Source: an uncultured Saprospirales bacterium (GTDB lineage Bacteria > Bacteroidota > Bacteroidia > Chitinophagales > Saprospiraceae). Taken from it: a stretch of 64,000 bases of DNA. Both the position numbers and the translations under genes were made by a program. The notes under the pieces are model-generated. The model ran no database searches. It saw only the letters and a program-made list of their open reading frames with translations, and was not told the DNA's origin. Positions 53,184 to 62,136 of this stretch are shown here, in pieces. The stretch's first letter is position 1; each line of letters opens with the position of its first letter. The stretch spans positions 6,379 through 70,378 of the forward strand of contig CALAZP010000278.1 of the NCBI GenBank assembly GCA_937926355.1, in the 5' to 3' direction.

Positions 53184-53852
53184 ATGAATATTAAATTAGT
53201 ACACATACTGACAGAGCCAGATACTAAGAGGGAACAAGCTTCTATTGGTTCTTTATCCCCTCTTGGTGAAATGGGACTAACTTATCATCAGCAGGTTAAC
53301 GAAAGGTACAGAGGAGATTCATGGAAGGAAGTACCAGCCCTCTCCCAATCTCCAGCAACTAATCATGGTGCTGGACACTATGGTGCTTTCCAGTCTTTCA
53401 AAAAAGCAATGCTTGAAAATTTTAGTGATGACTTGGATGCTTTAGTTCTCTGCGAGTGCGATTGTGTATTGGAAACCTCACACGAAACCTTTATGCAAAC
53501 TCTTAAGAGGGGTATCGAATTTTGTAACGAGAATGATTTAAAATACCTTTCATTAGGATCAAGATTTGTAAATGGAGTTTTACAGTCCCCAGAGACTGAC
53601 AACGACCCAAAGTTCCCAGATTTTTACATAACTAATAAAGTGATATTGGCTCACTGTGTTGTATTGCCTGCTTTGTCCAGGGAAATAATCTTAGATTGCA
53701 TTGACCGATTCAGCTGGGATAGCCCTGATATATGGTTCAACGAAGTTCTGTGGAGAAGTGGCCTAAATCGTTTTGGGATAGTAAAAGAAAGACTTGCAAG
53801 ACAGCACGAAGGGGTTTCTCTTATTGACAACGTTTGGAAGGAATCTCAATAA
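53184..53852 (+). CDS. putative glycosyltransferase-like protein
   Basis: 222 residues. Begins KLVHILTEPDTKREQASIGS. LDALVLCECDCVLETS carries an acidic E-x-D-like stretch typical of metal-dependent glycosyltransferases (family 25-like pattern), followed by KYLSLGSRFVNG and SWDSPDIWFNEVLW. It has a late-type promoter and ends exactly where the convergent minus-strand gene ends. Assignment is by pattern only. Confidence 0.45.
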   Translation: MNIKLVHILTEPDTKREQASIGSLSPLGEMGLTYHQQVNERYRGDSWKEVPALSQSPATNHGAGHYGAFQSFKKAMLENFSDDLDALVLCECDCVLETSHETFMQTLKRGIEFCNENDLKYLSLGSRFVNGVLQSPETDNDPKFPDFYITNKVILAHCVVLPALSREIILDCIDRFSWDSPDIWFNEVLWRSGLNRFGIVKERLARQHEGVSLIDNVWKESQ

Positions 53853-54581
53853 TTACTTTTTTTCTCTTTCCTCGTTATTGATCTCCCTTATGAATATCTC
53901 CTTTGCTATTTTTAAGATCACAGATTCCTCAGTAAAGTCCTCGTAGATTTCCATAACGCTTATCTCTGGATCAATGTCTCCTTTTAGACTTAATGATTCG
54001 ATTGCTTCGTGTGCAATAAATTCATAGGACATAGAGAAATAAGAATTCCTGAGTGGGATTTTTTTAAGCATTGTCGCATCTGATCCCTTGTGGGTTCTCC
54101 CGCACTGCCACCAATAAGCCAACACGTTATCTGTGGACATGTTCCTGAATATCAAGATCCCACAGTCTCTATTATCTTTTTTCCCAAACCTATCTAAACT
54201 GAAAGCTCTAATTCTGCTTTCTAGGTTTTTCCAAAGCTCCATTCCTAGATCTGCGTATTTATAGAGAATATTTAAAGAATTATCAACTATCATTAAAATT
54301 TCTTCTGTTTCATCCTCTGTAAATTCGCTTCTATCGAAATAAACTATTAGATCGTGGATTTTTTTAGGAAGATCCTTAGGTACCTCCTTGAATTCATTTT
54401 CTATCCATACTTTAATGGAGGTTAGTTCCTTTATCATGGAAAAAATTCTCTTAATAGGATAGTAGATATCTTCATCCGCTATATCCTTATTAACCGTGGA
54501 TAAAAAATCTAATAAAGTGTATTGTTTGTATTCTTGATCGATTGGGTGTTCGAGGAACCATGTGGGTTTTATGTCTTTCAT
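53853..54581 (-). CDS. hypothetical protein, only minus-strand gene
   Basis: 242 residues, the only convincing gene on the minus strand, convergent with the 53184 gene with no gap between stops. Charged, helical N-terminal half (DLPKKIHDLIVYFDRSEFTE) and a C-terminal half with LIFRNMSTDNVLAYWWQCGR, YEFIAHEAIESLSLKG. Family not recognised. A late-like box AATATATAG on the minus strand lies 34 bases upstream of its ATG, so it has its own promoter. Confidence 0.65.
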   Translation of the reverse strand: MKDIKPTWFLEHPIDQEYKQYTLLDFLSTVNKDIADEDIYYPIKRIFSMIKELTSIKVWIENEFKEVPKDLPKKIHDLIVYFDRSEFTEDETEEILMIVDNSLNILYKYADLGMELWKNLESRIRAFSLDRFGKKDNRDCGILIFRNMSTDNVLAYWWQCGRTHKGSDATMLKKIPLRNSYFSMSYEFIAHEAIESLSLKGDIDPEISVMEIYEDFTEESVILKIAKEIFIREINNEEREKK

Positions 54582-54606
54582 GGTAAGAAGAATTATGTTT
54601 GATACT

Positions 54607-54615
54607 CTATATATT
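54607..54615 (-). promoter_or_regulatory. minus-strand late promoter-like box
   Basis: AATATATAG on the minus strand, 34 bases before the ATG at 54581, the spacing seen on the plus strand. Confidence 0.45.
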
Positions 54616-54663
54616 AACCCCCCGGCATTCTTCTAGACTTTTAAAGAACCCATTTTGAATCTT

Positions 54664-54672
54664 GATATATAA
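54664..54672 (+). promoter_or_regulatory. late promoter
   Basis: GATATATAA 32 bases before ATG 54696, diverging from the minus-strand gene. Confidence 0.6.
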
Positions 54673-54695
54673 TACATAAAAAAAGTGGTTCCACA

Positions 54696-55133
54696 ATGCC
54701 AAGAATAGACGATTATATTTCTTTCAGTTCAAATAAGAAAAACAAGGTTTCTAATGAATTTTCATTTTCAGCAGAGCTTGGATTGCTTGACGTGCAGGTT
54801 GTAAATAGACCACCAGAAATTAGTGATGTAGATTCTTTAGAATGCGAGATAGAGTACAAAGCTGGGATAGAGAGAAGAAAAGAAGGCATACTTGATATTA
54901 GCTTTTATGTTGAAAGCATAGAATTGGAAATTAAGGTTGATGATTATCCAAACGACCAAAAAGAGTTTGAGTTTGACATAGTTCCTGATGCAACAATCCC
55001 GATTGCATCCATTATGATCCAGAAGGGAACTAGATTAATCCCAACAGATCCGACTTTCTTAAGAGTTGATATGAGAAAATCTATGAACCCCAAAGACTTT
55101 AAAGTGCAAATTCTTTTTGGTACAAATGAATAA
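54696..55133 (+). CDS. hypothetical late protein
   Basis: 145 residues, beta-rich and acidic: GLLDVQVVNRPPEIS, SISFYVES-like strands (ILDISFYVESIELEIKVDDY) and SIMIQKGTRLIPTD. First gene of a late unit with its own GATATATAA box. It looks like a compact beta-sandwich structural protein, but I recognise no family. Confidence 0.55.
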   Translation: MPRIDDYISFSSNKKNKVSNEFSFSAELGLLDVQVVNRPPEISDVDSLECEIEYKAGIERRKEGILDISFYVESIELEIKVDDYPNDQKEFEFDIVPDATIPIASIMIQKGTRLIPTDPTFLRVDMRKSMNPKDFKVQILFGTNE

Positions 55134-56037
55134 AACCCTTTCATTCCATTTATTTGAGAAAATTCAGGAATCCAAGTCCATATCTAAAAAAGATATAGGA
55201 GTTATTGGACCTAATCTTAGTGGAGAAATTAAATTGAGATTGGAAAATCCTGGCCTTGTCTTAAAGAGAGTTGAGGAGGGGGACAATCAAGTTTTTAGCA
55301 TTGGTGAAAAGTCTTGTTCAATACCTAAAAAATATGTAACTATCTCTACCCAACCCGGATATGAAATAGTTTCTTTCGATACCAACACGAACTGGTTTAA
55401 ACAAGAGCACAATATGGATAGGTTCGAAGATGTAATGGAGGAATTCATATCTTCAAAATTTTCTAACCTTGGGAAGTCTTTTAATAAATTTGAAGAAGAT
55501 GCGAACATTTTGCTAGATCTTTTGGGTATAGAAGAAGATGTTAAGTCTTATAGTCACACATCTCCGCTTAAATTGGATGCAGAAATTTCAAATGGTATGG
55601 AGCTTGAGCTTGTCCGGGAGAATGAAAAAGACATGTTCAAAAAACTTTTTCTTTATAAAAATTCCGATTCCATACATCCATTTATCTCCATCAAAAGAAA
55701 GGGTAATAGATTTAATTGTCAATATAGAACCCCCAAGGGAAATTATGAGTGTAAGCACGATTCTATCTCAGAGATGTTAGAAAATCCAATTGATAAATAT
55801 TTGCTTTGCGTTTGTATTGGTAGTGAGATCGAACACTCTCAAAGGGAGCTGGTTGACCACCTGATGAAAATTTTTAAGTACCATTCTTGGACAAATTCAG
55901 AAGAAAAAAATTCTAAAAATATCCAGGAGAGAAAGGAGATAAAAAGAATCATGGAGATTCTAAAAAATTCCATACCAGAAGAGCACATTGAAGAGATGTA
56001 CTCGGATGCTCGATCAAAGTTTCTTACAAAACCATAA
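55126..56037 (+). CDS. hypothetical protein
   Basis: 303 residues from ATG 55126, which overlaps the previous stop by 8 bases and is preferred over a TTG at 55117. Starts LSFHLFEKIQESKSISKKD, another short F..F..I-type start without a clear NE site. A middle domain with KKYVTISTQPGYEIVSF and a charged helical C-terminus (EKNSKNIQERKEIKRIMEIL). Family not recognised. Confidence 0.55.
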   Translation: MNKTLSFHLFEKIQESKSISKKDIGVIGPNLSGEIKLRLENPGLVLKRVEEGDNQVFSIGEKSCSIPKKYVTISTQPGYEIVSFDTNTNWFKQEHNMDRFEDVMEEFISSKFSNLGKSFNKFEEDANILLDLLGIEEDVKSYSHTSPLKLDAEISNGMELELVRENEKDMFKKLFLYKNSDSIHPFISIKRKGNRFNCQYRTPKGNYECKHDSISEMLENPIDKYLLCVCIGSEIEHSQRELVDHLMKIFKYHSWTNSEEKNSKNIQERKEIKRIMEILKNSIPEEHIEEMYSDARSKFLTKP

Positions 56038-56154
56038 AGGGCGGAACACTTTACCCAGTTTTCCATATAATTCTTAAATCCAGCAATGCTGTCCTGTGAA
56101 TTGTTATTTTGTATGCCCTTGGGTTTCCAATTAAATTCTTAACATTTGAAGAAG

Positions 56155-56820
56155 ATGGGATGGCTGAGTCGAATATTCAAGAAAAAGAAAATGGATCTTA
56201 AGGAAAAAACTTTAGAAGAACTGAAGGAAGAACTATCCCAGGTTGATTTCCAATGGATTAAGGGAGATAGAATGGGAAATGTTGAGAAGTTTGGGGGAGT
56301 TACCCAGGATGATGCCACTGGGATGACTTTTGTTGAATTTACTGGTGGTGGAAGAATTAACATAGAACTTTTGGAAGAGTATTTAGAAACTTTTCCCGCT
56401 TCGAAAGTTGACTTCAATAACACCGCTGGAAATGTAGATTTGACCCAACCAGATCTCCACCAGCAAAAGCAGCTCGTACAGGAGAGCAAATCTAAACCCG
56501 TTAGGAACACCGTTTCTTCGATTGAGCTTGAAGAATCCCCGATATATAAGTTGTTGAAGCAGCAGAATGAAAATTGGGTAAACGTAAACATCACGCTCAA
56601 GCTAAATCTGCCTTCAAAGAATTTATATAATGTTCTTATTAGTTCTTTTGATGGTGCAAACGAGGAGATAATTAATTACGTAACCGAGGGAGTTGATATT
56701 GATGATATTAGATCTGCTTTAGCAGAATCCATAACAGCATACTACGGATCTACTCAAAAACCAACAAGTCAAAGGATCAAGAAAGAGCGAGAAACCAAAC
56801 CGGCAGAAGATGACGAATAA
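56155..56820 (+). CDS. hypothetical protein with basic N-terminus
   Basis: 221 residues from ATG 56155 (a TTG at 56146 is an alternative). The start GWLSRIFKKKKMDLKEK is basic and amphipathic. Then IKGDRMGNVEKFGGVTQDD and GMTFVEFTGGGRINIELL form a small beta domain, and a C-terminal domain has VNVNITLKLNLPSKNLYNVL. TATAATTC-like strings lie at about 56065. Family not recognised. Confidence 0.55.
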   Translation: MGWLSRIFKKKKMDLKEKTLEELKEELSQVDFQWIKGDRMGNVEKFGGVTQDDATGMTFVEFTGGGRINIELLEEYLETFPASKVDFNNTAGNVDLTQPDLHQQKQLVQESKSKPVRNTVSSIELEESPIYKLLKQQNENWVNVNITLKLNLPSKNLYNVLISSFDGANEEIINYVTEGVDIDDIRSALAESITAYYGSTQKPTSQRIKKERETKPAEDDE

Positions 56821-57385
56821 AATATTGTATGAAACTAAGGGATTGAACCTTGTTGAAAGGGATGGCAGGATTGGAGTTGTTCCAACATTCATGAATGTGG
56901 TTGTTATGCCCTTTGTTTCTGATGAACAGGGACTTCCTCTTGCTATAGGAGTTCTCAAAGAACCAAACCCTTTTAGGGAAGGTGGACTAACAATTTCCTT
57001 AATAACAGGAACTAGCGATGACGAGGATCCGGATCTTTTGACGACCGCAAAAAGAGAACTGTTGGAGGAAAGCGGATTTGATGCACCAGAAAATGATAGA
57101 TGGTATTATTTAGGATCTGTTACTTCTTCTAAATTTGTAGATCACGAACAGCCATGTTTTGCTGTTGACGTAACCGGATTACAAAAAGGGGAAGCAGCTA
57201 CCGACGGTACAGAGGAAGAAAAAGAGATGGAATTCAAATTTATCCCAGCCAACGATGTTGTGAAGGCAAAGGACATCTTTATTCCTGGTCTTTTCCTTAA
57301 GTTATTCAAGTATGTTCTGGGTATTGATATTCAGGGTTCGTCTCAAAAATCTGACGATGAGGTTTTTAAATTTTCTAAAGAATGA
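56810..57385 (+). CDS. Nudix hydrolase-like protein
   Basis: 191 residues. The core TAKRELLEESGFDAP fits the REUXEEXGU half of the Nudix box. The preceding G...E spacing (GTSDDEDPDLL) appears one residue longer than canonical, so the box may be degenerate. A strand VVVMPFVSDEQGLPLAIGVL precedes it, as in Nudix folds. It would cleave a nucleoside-diphosphate-linked compound. ATG overlaps the previous gene by 11 bases. Confidence 0.65.
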   Translation: MTNKILYETKGLNLVERDGRIGVVPTFMNVVVMPFVSDEQGLPLAIGVLKEPNPFREGGLTISLITGTSDDEDPDLLTTAKRELLEESGFDAPENDRWYYLGSVTSSKFVDHEQPCFAVDVTGLQKGEAATDGTEEEKEMEFKFIPANDVVKAKDIFIPGLFLKLFKYVLGIDIQGSSQKSDDEVFKFSKE

Positions 57386-57720
57386 GTCAATCAAGAAGAC
57401 AAAGAAGACAGTTAGCCAAACAATTTGGCCTTTTAGGTAAAAAAGAATCCTTTTCTGAAATGAGAGAAAGGATTAGAAGGGCACAAAAGATGGGTAAACA
57501 AATTCATCTTAAAAATCTAGAGGAGGCTAAGAATAATCAAATTGAAGCTGATCGAAATCGCGAAAGAGAGATCCAAAATTCTTTGGCAAAAGAGATTTCC
57601 AGTAGCAATCCAAACGAGGAACCTGAAATTGAGTTAAATGCTGGGTCCTTCGACTTTTTAAATGACGTAAAGGATGGTCCTCAAGCTTCAGATGAAAATG
57701 TGAACGAGGATAATGCCTAA
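57382..57720 (+). CDS. hypothetical basic/acidic small protein
   Basis: 112 residues, ATG overlapping the Nudix gene stop (ATGA). Basic N-terminal half (SRRQRRQLAKQFGLL, RERIRRAQKMGKQIHLK) with a predicted long helix, then an acidic tail. No family recognised. Confidence 0.55.
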   Translation: MSQSRRQRRQLAKQFGLLGKKESFSEMRERIRRAQKMGKQIHLKNLEEAKNNQIEADRNREREIQNSLAKEISSSNPNEEPEIELNAGSFDFLNDVKDGPQASDENVNEDNA

Positions 57721-58048
57721 AGAAATATCAAATACAACTTTTTTGCTTACCTCAAGGTCTCTAAAAGAGGCCAAAAGAAAATACTGTTCGGATAAAACTT
57801 ACTACATTGTAGATATAGGTAAAATCATAAGGGAGCTAGGCTATGATATGGACGATCTGTCTCCAGAATCCGAATTCGTCATTAACTACGCTGTTCAGAA
57901 GAAAATTACACAAGGAATATATAGTACAAGATGCAATGACATCTTGGTGGTGTACAAAAATGTCTCCCAAAGATTCGCAGAAAATTTAGAACATTTTCTG
58001 ATTGAGGATATGGAAGAAGATTTTAAGTTCACCATCACGGTTGAATAA
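57713..58048 (+). CDS. hypothetical protein
   Basis: 111 residues, overlapping the previous stop by 8 bases. Compact alpha/beta composition: TTFLLTSRSLKEAKRKY, TYYIVDIGKIIRELGYDM, GIYSTRCNDILVVYKN. No family recognised. It directly precedes baseplate genes. Confidence 0.55.
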   Translation: MPKEISNTTFLLTSRSLKEAKRKYCSDKTYYIVDIGKIIRELGYDMDDLSPESEFVINYAVQKKITQGIYSTRCNDILVVYKNVSQRFAENLEHFLIEDMEEDFKFTITVE

Positions 58049-58067
58049 AAAAATCTTGACTATATAA

Positions 58068-60017
58068 ATGTCAACTTCCAATAACAGGAATTCTCAAACT
58101 GGTTCTGTATCACAGAGCGAATCTTTTTCTAGTAGAGGATTTGGGTACAATTATGGGGCATCAAATGCTGCAAACAGCCCTATATATGGTTCAAGGGAGA
58201 CCCAAAGAGATGCTGCTTCCGCTCAACTAACTGGCAGGATGTCCAATTTGGGATCTGTGAATCCCAATAAAGGACCTACTGCAAGAACCCTTTTTTATAA
58301 CGGAGGTTTCTATAGTACAGAGGATGCCAAGTATGGACAGTTTTTACTTTACTCTTTTGGTAATAACCAAAACAATTTTATCCAGGAGTATTATAAGTCG
58401 GAAAATAGGGAGTTCAATTCGAATATCTCTTCGGTTTTAAGTGTAACAGGTAGGGGAGCTAGTAAAAATCCTTCTGCTGGGCAGTTAGTCAATATAACAC
58501 AAACTACTCTTAATCAGATCAATTCTGATCCCGAAACCGGCGACAGCGACGCCAGTTTAGGAACGCGTGGAAATAAATCTTTAATTATTGGAGGTGCTTC
58601 AGCTCCTTATTTTTGGAAAGATTTTCTTTACTGTAAATATTATGGAACCATCCCAAATAATTACATGATAACTTTAAGGAGATTTCCTGCACCTATGAGA
58701 GATAATCTTTCTATCCCAGATCAACTCTTAGCAAGCGATCTTTATAAAAATCAAGGTGCAGGTAGACCTGTTGCTCAAGCAGTAACTTGGTGGGGTGGAG
58801 ATACAGGAAATACCCTAGATGATGTAATTGGGTTTGAAGCTGGTCTTATTTGGGAGTCAAAAACACAGGATGATGTTGCTTACCAAAAGGGATTTGACCA
58901 GGGATTTTTCAAAAGCGTTCTTGGTCGAGCTTTTGCTGGTGCCGCAGCTGGAGCCGGAGCTGGAGATTTACTAGCCAGAGCTGGAGACGTTGCAAACTTG
59001 GCCGTTGCAGCTACTCAGGGTGGAAGGGAAGAGGTAACTATCCCAAAAATAAATTTTGCTCTTAGGGATAAAATGATAACTGACGGAGGTCCGCTGTCTG
59101 ACTTCATTTTTGTTTCTGTTGATACTGTCGATAAAACCTGGGTAAGAGGAAGAGGGTTAAAATTTGGGGAAAAACCCTTTCAGCTTGATTTTCACTACGA
59201 GCTTACTTCAGTTGGTGAGGTTAATACAAAAGCAGCTATGATTGATATTCTGGGTAATTTACTTGCCCTAGGTACTAATTATGGCAACTTTTTAACCCCT
59301 GATATTAGGTATGATAATACTTTCCCTGCGATTGGGTTCCCGGGTGGCGATGATGGTCTTAAAGCCTTTTATTCAGATCCTATCGGTTGGACAAAGACAG
59401 CGATCAAATTTCTGGCAAATCCCGATGCCGAAACTATGAATAATCCGCAGGCTCAGGCTTTTAAAGAAACTGCTAACACTATCGAAAAATCGATATCGGA
59501 ATTACAGAGTGTTATTAAGCAACTTGATAGTAACGATTTAGCTGAGCTTATCGAGAAGGATGCAGCAGTAGGAAACATCCTCGCTTTTGCTTTGGCTGAT
59601 GATTTCGTAGAAAACATTCAACTACCGGTTGCTATTCAAACCGGTGCTCCAACCGGAGAATGGCACTTAGTGGTTGGTAACCCGATGAATCCTATTGCTA
59701 TGATCGGTAATATCATTTGTGATGGTGTGGATATTAAATTTAGTGAAGTTTTGGGTCCTGACGATTTTCCAACAGAACTGGTTGCTACCTTTACTCTTAG
59801 ACACGGAAGAGACAGAGAAAGGGGAGAAATTGAAAGTATGTTCAACAGAGGTGATGGTAGACTTTATCAAAGCACTCTTCCTACGTATTCTAGTAGTCAA
59901 TCCGTATTCAGCCAAGGACTAAGCGATGGATCTTCTGTCACTACTTTCCAAAATGGAACTGCTACTGCGACAGATCCGAATGAACTTGCCACAAGATCTG
60001 GAGCAATCCAGGAATAA
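58068..60017 (+). CDS. baseplate/tail tube-associated protein
   Basis: 649 residues. A Ser/Gly/Asn-rich N-terminal tail is followed by TARTLFYNGGFYSTEDAKYG and APYFWKDFLYCKYYGTIPNN, and near the C-terminus GEWHLVVGNPMNPIAMIGN, GVDIKFSEVLGPDDFPTEL and FTLRHGRDRERGEIESMFN. This C-terminal set is a recurrent phage baseplate/tube-initiator pattern, and T4 gp48/gp54 play such roles. An Ala/Gly helix (FAGAAAGAGAGDLLARAG) lies mid-protein. Precedes the gp53-like gene. Confidence 0.65.
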   Translation: MSTSNNRNSQTGSVSQSESFSSRGFGYNYGASNAANSPIYGSRETQRDAASAQLTGRMSNLGSVNPNKGPTARTLFYNGGFYSTEDAKYGQFLLYSFGNNQNNFIQEYYKSENREFNSNISSVLSVTGRGASKNPSAGQLVNITQTTLNQINSDPETGDSDASLGTRGNKSLIIGGASAPYFWKDFLYCKYYGTIPNNYMITLRRFPAPMRDNLSIPDQLLASDLYKNQGAGRPVAQAVTWWGGDTGNTLDDVIGFEAGLIWESKTQDDVAYQKGFDQGFFKSVLGRAFAGAAAGAGAGDLLARAGDVANLAVAATQGGREEVTIPKINFALRDKMITDGGPLSDFIFVSVDTVDKTWVRGRGLKFGEKPFQLDFHYELTSVGEVNTKAAMIDILGNLLALGTNYGNFLTPDIRYDNTFPAIGFPGGDDGLKAFYSDPIGWTKTAIKFLANPDAETMNNPQAQAFKETANTIEKSISELQSVIKQLDSNDLAELIEKDAAVGNILAFALADDFVENIQLPVAIQTGAPTGEWHLVVGNPMNPIAMIGNIICDGVDIKFSEVLGPDDFPTELVATFTLRHGRDRERGEIESMFNRGDGRLYQSTLPTYSSSQSVFSQGLSDGSSVTTFQNGTATATDPNELATRSGAIQE

Positions 60018-60032
60018 AATAATTTTTAAGGT

Positions 60033-60602
60033 ATGTTAAAGATTGATATTCTAAATAAAAATAAAGGCATATTTAATCCGAATGCTGAAGATCTGGAAAG
60101 AAACTACGGAATCTGGGATCTAACTAGATCTAGTATAACATACGCTGGTGTTGATGTAAGGTTTAAGAAATATGTTGTAACCAAAAGTGATGACCAGATG
60201 AGGCCCGACTTATTAGCATATAGATCCTTCGGTGATATGAATTATACTGGCAGTTTGCTAAAAATAAATGCAATCTCAAACCCCTTCGCCATCGGGGAGG
60301 GGGATGTTTTTGCTATACCAACTCCAAAGTCTGTTGAAAGTATGTTTTCCAATAAGAAGACCTTGCGTGACGAGTCAAACAAGAACCCAAATAATAAATT
60401 TAGAGATTCACAAGAGCAGAGGAAATTTAAAGTAAGCGATTCGAGGAAAGAATTTCTTGCTAGGAGAAAAAATCCTACACCCCAAATACTTCCACCTAAT
60501 ATCTTGCAAGATGGCGAAAGACAAACAGTGAGAACAAACGCTGTCATAGGACTTGCCCCCGATGTAAGTAACGCTTCACCAAATCCTAATGCTAATGTTT
60601 AA
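60033..60602 (+). CDS. gp53: baseplate wedge protein (gp53-like)
   Basis: 189 residues, similar in size to T4 gp53 (196). The LysM-like core DLLAYRSFGDMNYTGSLLKI, then NAISNPFAIGEGDVFAIPTP, matches the gp53 pattern (D.I..r.yGd..y...I...N.i.dPf.l..Gd.l.iP). A Lys/Asn/Arg-rich tail follows. It belongs to the baseplate wedge. The baseplate genes here are adjacent to hub-type proteins. Confidence 0.75.
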   Translation: MLKIDILNKNKGIFNPNAEDLERNYGIWDLTRSSITYAGVDVRFKKYVVTKSDDQMRPDLLAYRSFGDMNYTGSLLKINAISNPFAIGEGDVFAIPTPKSVESMFSNKKTLRDESNKNPNNKFRDSQEQRKFKVSDSRKEFLARRKNPTPQILPPNILQDGERQTVRTNAVIGLAPDVSNASPNPNANV

Positions 60603-60607
60603 TAGTA

Positions 60608-62113
60608 ATGGCATCAGATCAGATTGTAATAAATAATTTTTCAAAAACAAGCATTAGGCTTGATGAGTTAGTTGTTCCAAATAGGTCTGGGCAAGAGATC
60701 CCAAATCAGCCTCTTTTAAGTGATACTGACGAAAAATCGTGGGGAGCATATAGACCAGTCGTTTTTATAAATGGTTATTATGTGGATCGCTATATGGATC
60801 ACTTTGAATTTAGCCAGGGTAACTTTTTACCTACTGTAAGGATTAGCTTCACTATGGGAGATCCGCTTTTTATTAGTGTAAATTATCCAAAGGACGGTGA
60901 TATAATTTCCATGTACATAAGATCAAGGGAGGATATTTATAAGCCCATAAGGATGGACTTCAATATATTGAGTGTTCGATCGTCGCAATCAGAAGATGCT
61001 GAGGGGACAAAGATAAGATTCACTATTCTTGGGGAAACAAGAATTCCTGGGTTGTATTCGGAAGTATCAAGGGCTTTAAGGAATATGACCTCTTATGAAG
61101 CCCTTTTTGAAATATCGCAATCTTTAGATCTTGGATTTTCGTCTAATGATGATGGATTAGATGATTCCATGACTTGGATATGCCCAAATTTTTCTCTTTA
61201 TCAGTTTATCCAAGAGATTTCTGAAAGAGCTTATAAAAACGATGAGAGTTTTTATAGGGTTTGGATAGATCCGTATTACAATTTAACCTTTGTTAATTTG
61301 AACAACCAACTTACTGCGGATGATTATGTTCAACAAGTGAAGGTAATAAGGGGATATCCAGATTCTACAAATGATACATTCCTTCCAGAGACTGATCTAG
61401 ATACACAAGAAATGCCTCTTGTTTTTACTAACCAGAAAGGCTCGGGGGATCTTCCTTTTTTCATAAACAACTTCACATTAATTTCTAAATCCGGAAACAC
61501 CAACAATAAGTATGGTTATATCCAGGAGGTTCAATTTTATGATGACGGATTGCAGGTACAAAATAGCAATTTTTCTGAAAAATACGTTAAATACACAATA
61601 GAAGCCACAACAACTGAAAATATTGGTGAAAATCAAATATTGCAAAAGGGTAGACCAAAAGAGGAAGAATATAGACTTGAGGTTAGAAAGGCTTGGTATG
61701 GCTCCCTCAATAATAATCCTAGCGGAGGGGGTGTCCATGAAAATTTTATCCAGGCATTAATACAAAACGAGTTCAACATAGGCGATCTTGAAAAGTTCAC
61801 GCTCAAATTGGAATTAAACGGATATTATGGTGGAATTTATAGAGGGCAAGCAGCCCCTGTGCTAATTTACGCAAACAAGCAAGGAAAGAGAAAAGAAAAC
61901 ACCGGGGTTTCAACTGACCAAAAACCACAGGATGACGTAAATCCGGTCTTGGATCAATTTCTCTCTGGAATTTATATTATAAGTTCGATTGATGTTAAGT
62001 ACGATACTTTCAGAGGTATGTACCAGGTAGTTTATCTCAATAAAAGAGAATGGACTCTTAATAGTGCCGGTCCTTTTCCTAAATCTTTCCCGATAAATCT
62101 CTTGACCGGATAA
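60608..62113 (+). CDS. baseplate hub protein (gp27/VgrG-like region)
   Basis: 501 residues. The N-terminal half is beta-rich with YRPVVFINGYYVDRYMDHFE and GDIISMYIRSRE, as in hub domains of the gp27 / phage late-control family. Later SSIDVKYDTFRGMYQVVYLNKREW and YGGIYRGQAAPVLIY are the connector-like parts. Follows gp53-like. Hub identity is by fold pattern. Confidence 0.6.
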   Translation: MASDQIVINNFSKTSIRLDELVVPNRSGQEIPNQPLLSDTDEKSWGAYRPVVFINGYYVDRYMDHFEFSQGNFLPTVRISFTMGDPLFISVNYPKDGDIISMYIRSREDIYKPIRMDFNILSVRSSQSEDAEGTKIRFTILGETRIPGLYSEVSRALRNMTSYEALFEISQSLDLGFSSNDDGLDDSMTWICPNFSLYQFIQEISERAYKNDESFYRVWIDPYYNLTFVNLNNQLTADDYVQQVKVIRGYPDSTNDTFLPETDLDTQEMPLVFTNQKGSGDLPFFINNFTLISKSGNTNNKYGYIQEVQFYDDGLQVQNSNFSEKYVKYTIEATTTENIGENQILQKGRPKEEEYRLEVRKAWYGSLNNNPSGGGVHENFIQALIQNEFNIGDLEKFTLKLELNGYYGGIYRGQAAPVLIYANKQGKRKENTGVSTDQKPQDDVNPVLDQFLSGIYIISSIDVKYDTFRGMYQVVYLNKREWTLNSAGPFPKSFPINLLTG

Positions 62114-62120
62114 ATATAAG
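62109..62120 (+). promoter_or_regulatory. late promoter-like box
   Basis: GATAAATATAAG 28 bases before ATG 62137, overlapping the end of the hub gene. Confidence 0.45.
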
Positions 62121-62136
62121 AAAATAATAATCCCAT

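Noticed and set aside
56139..56600. Minus-strand open frame of 153 codons
   Set aside because: Shadow of the 56155 gene. Ser/Phe-rich translation, no conserved motif.
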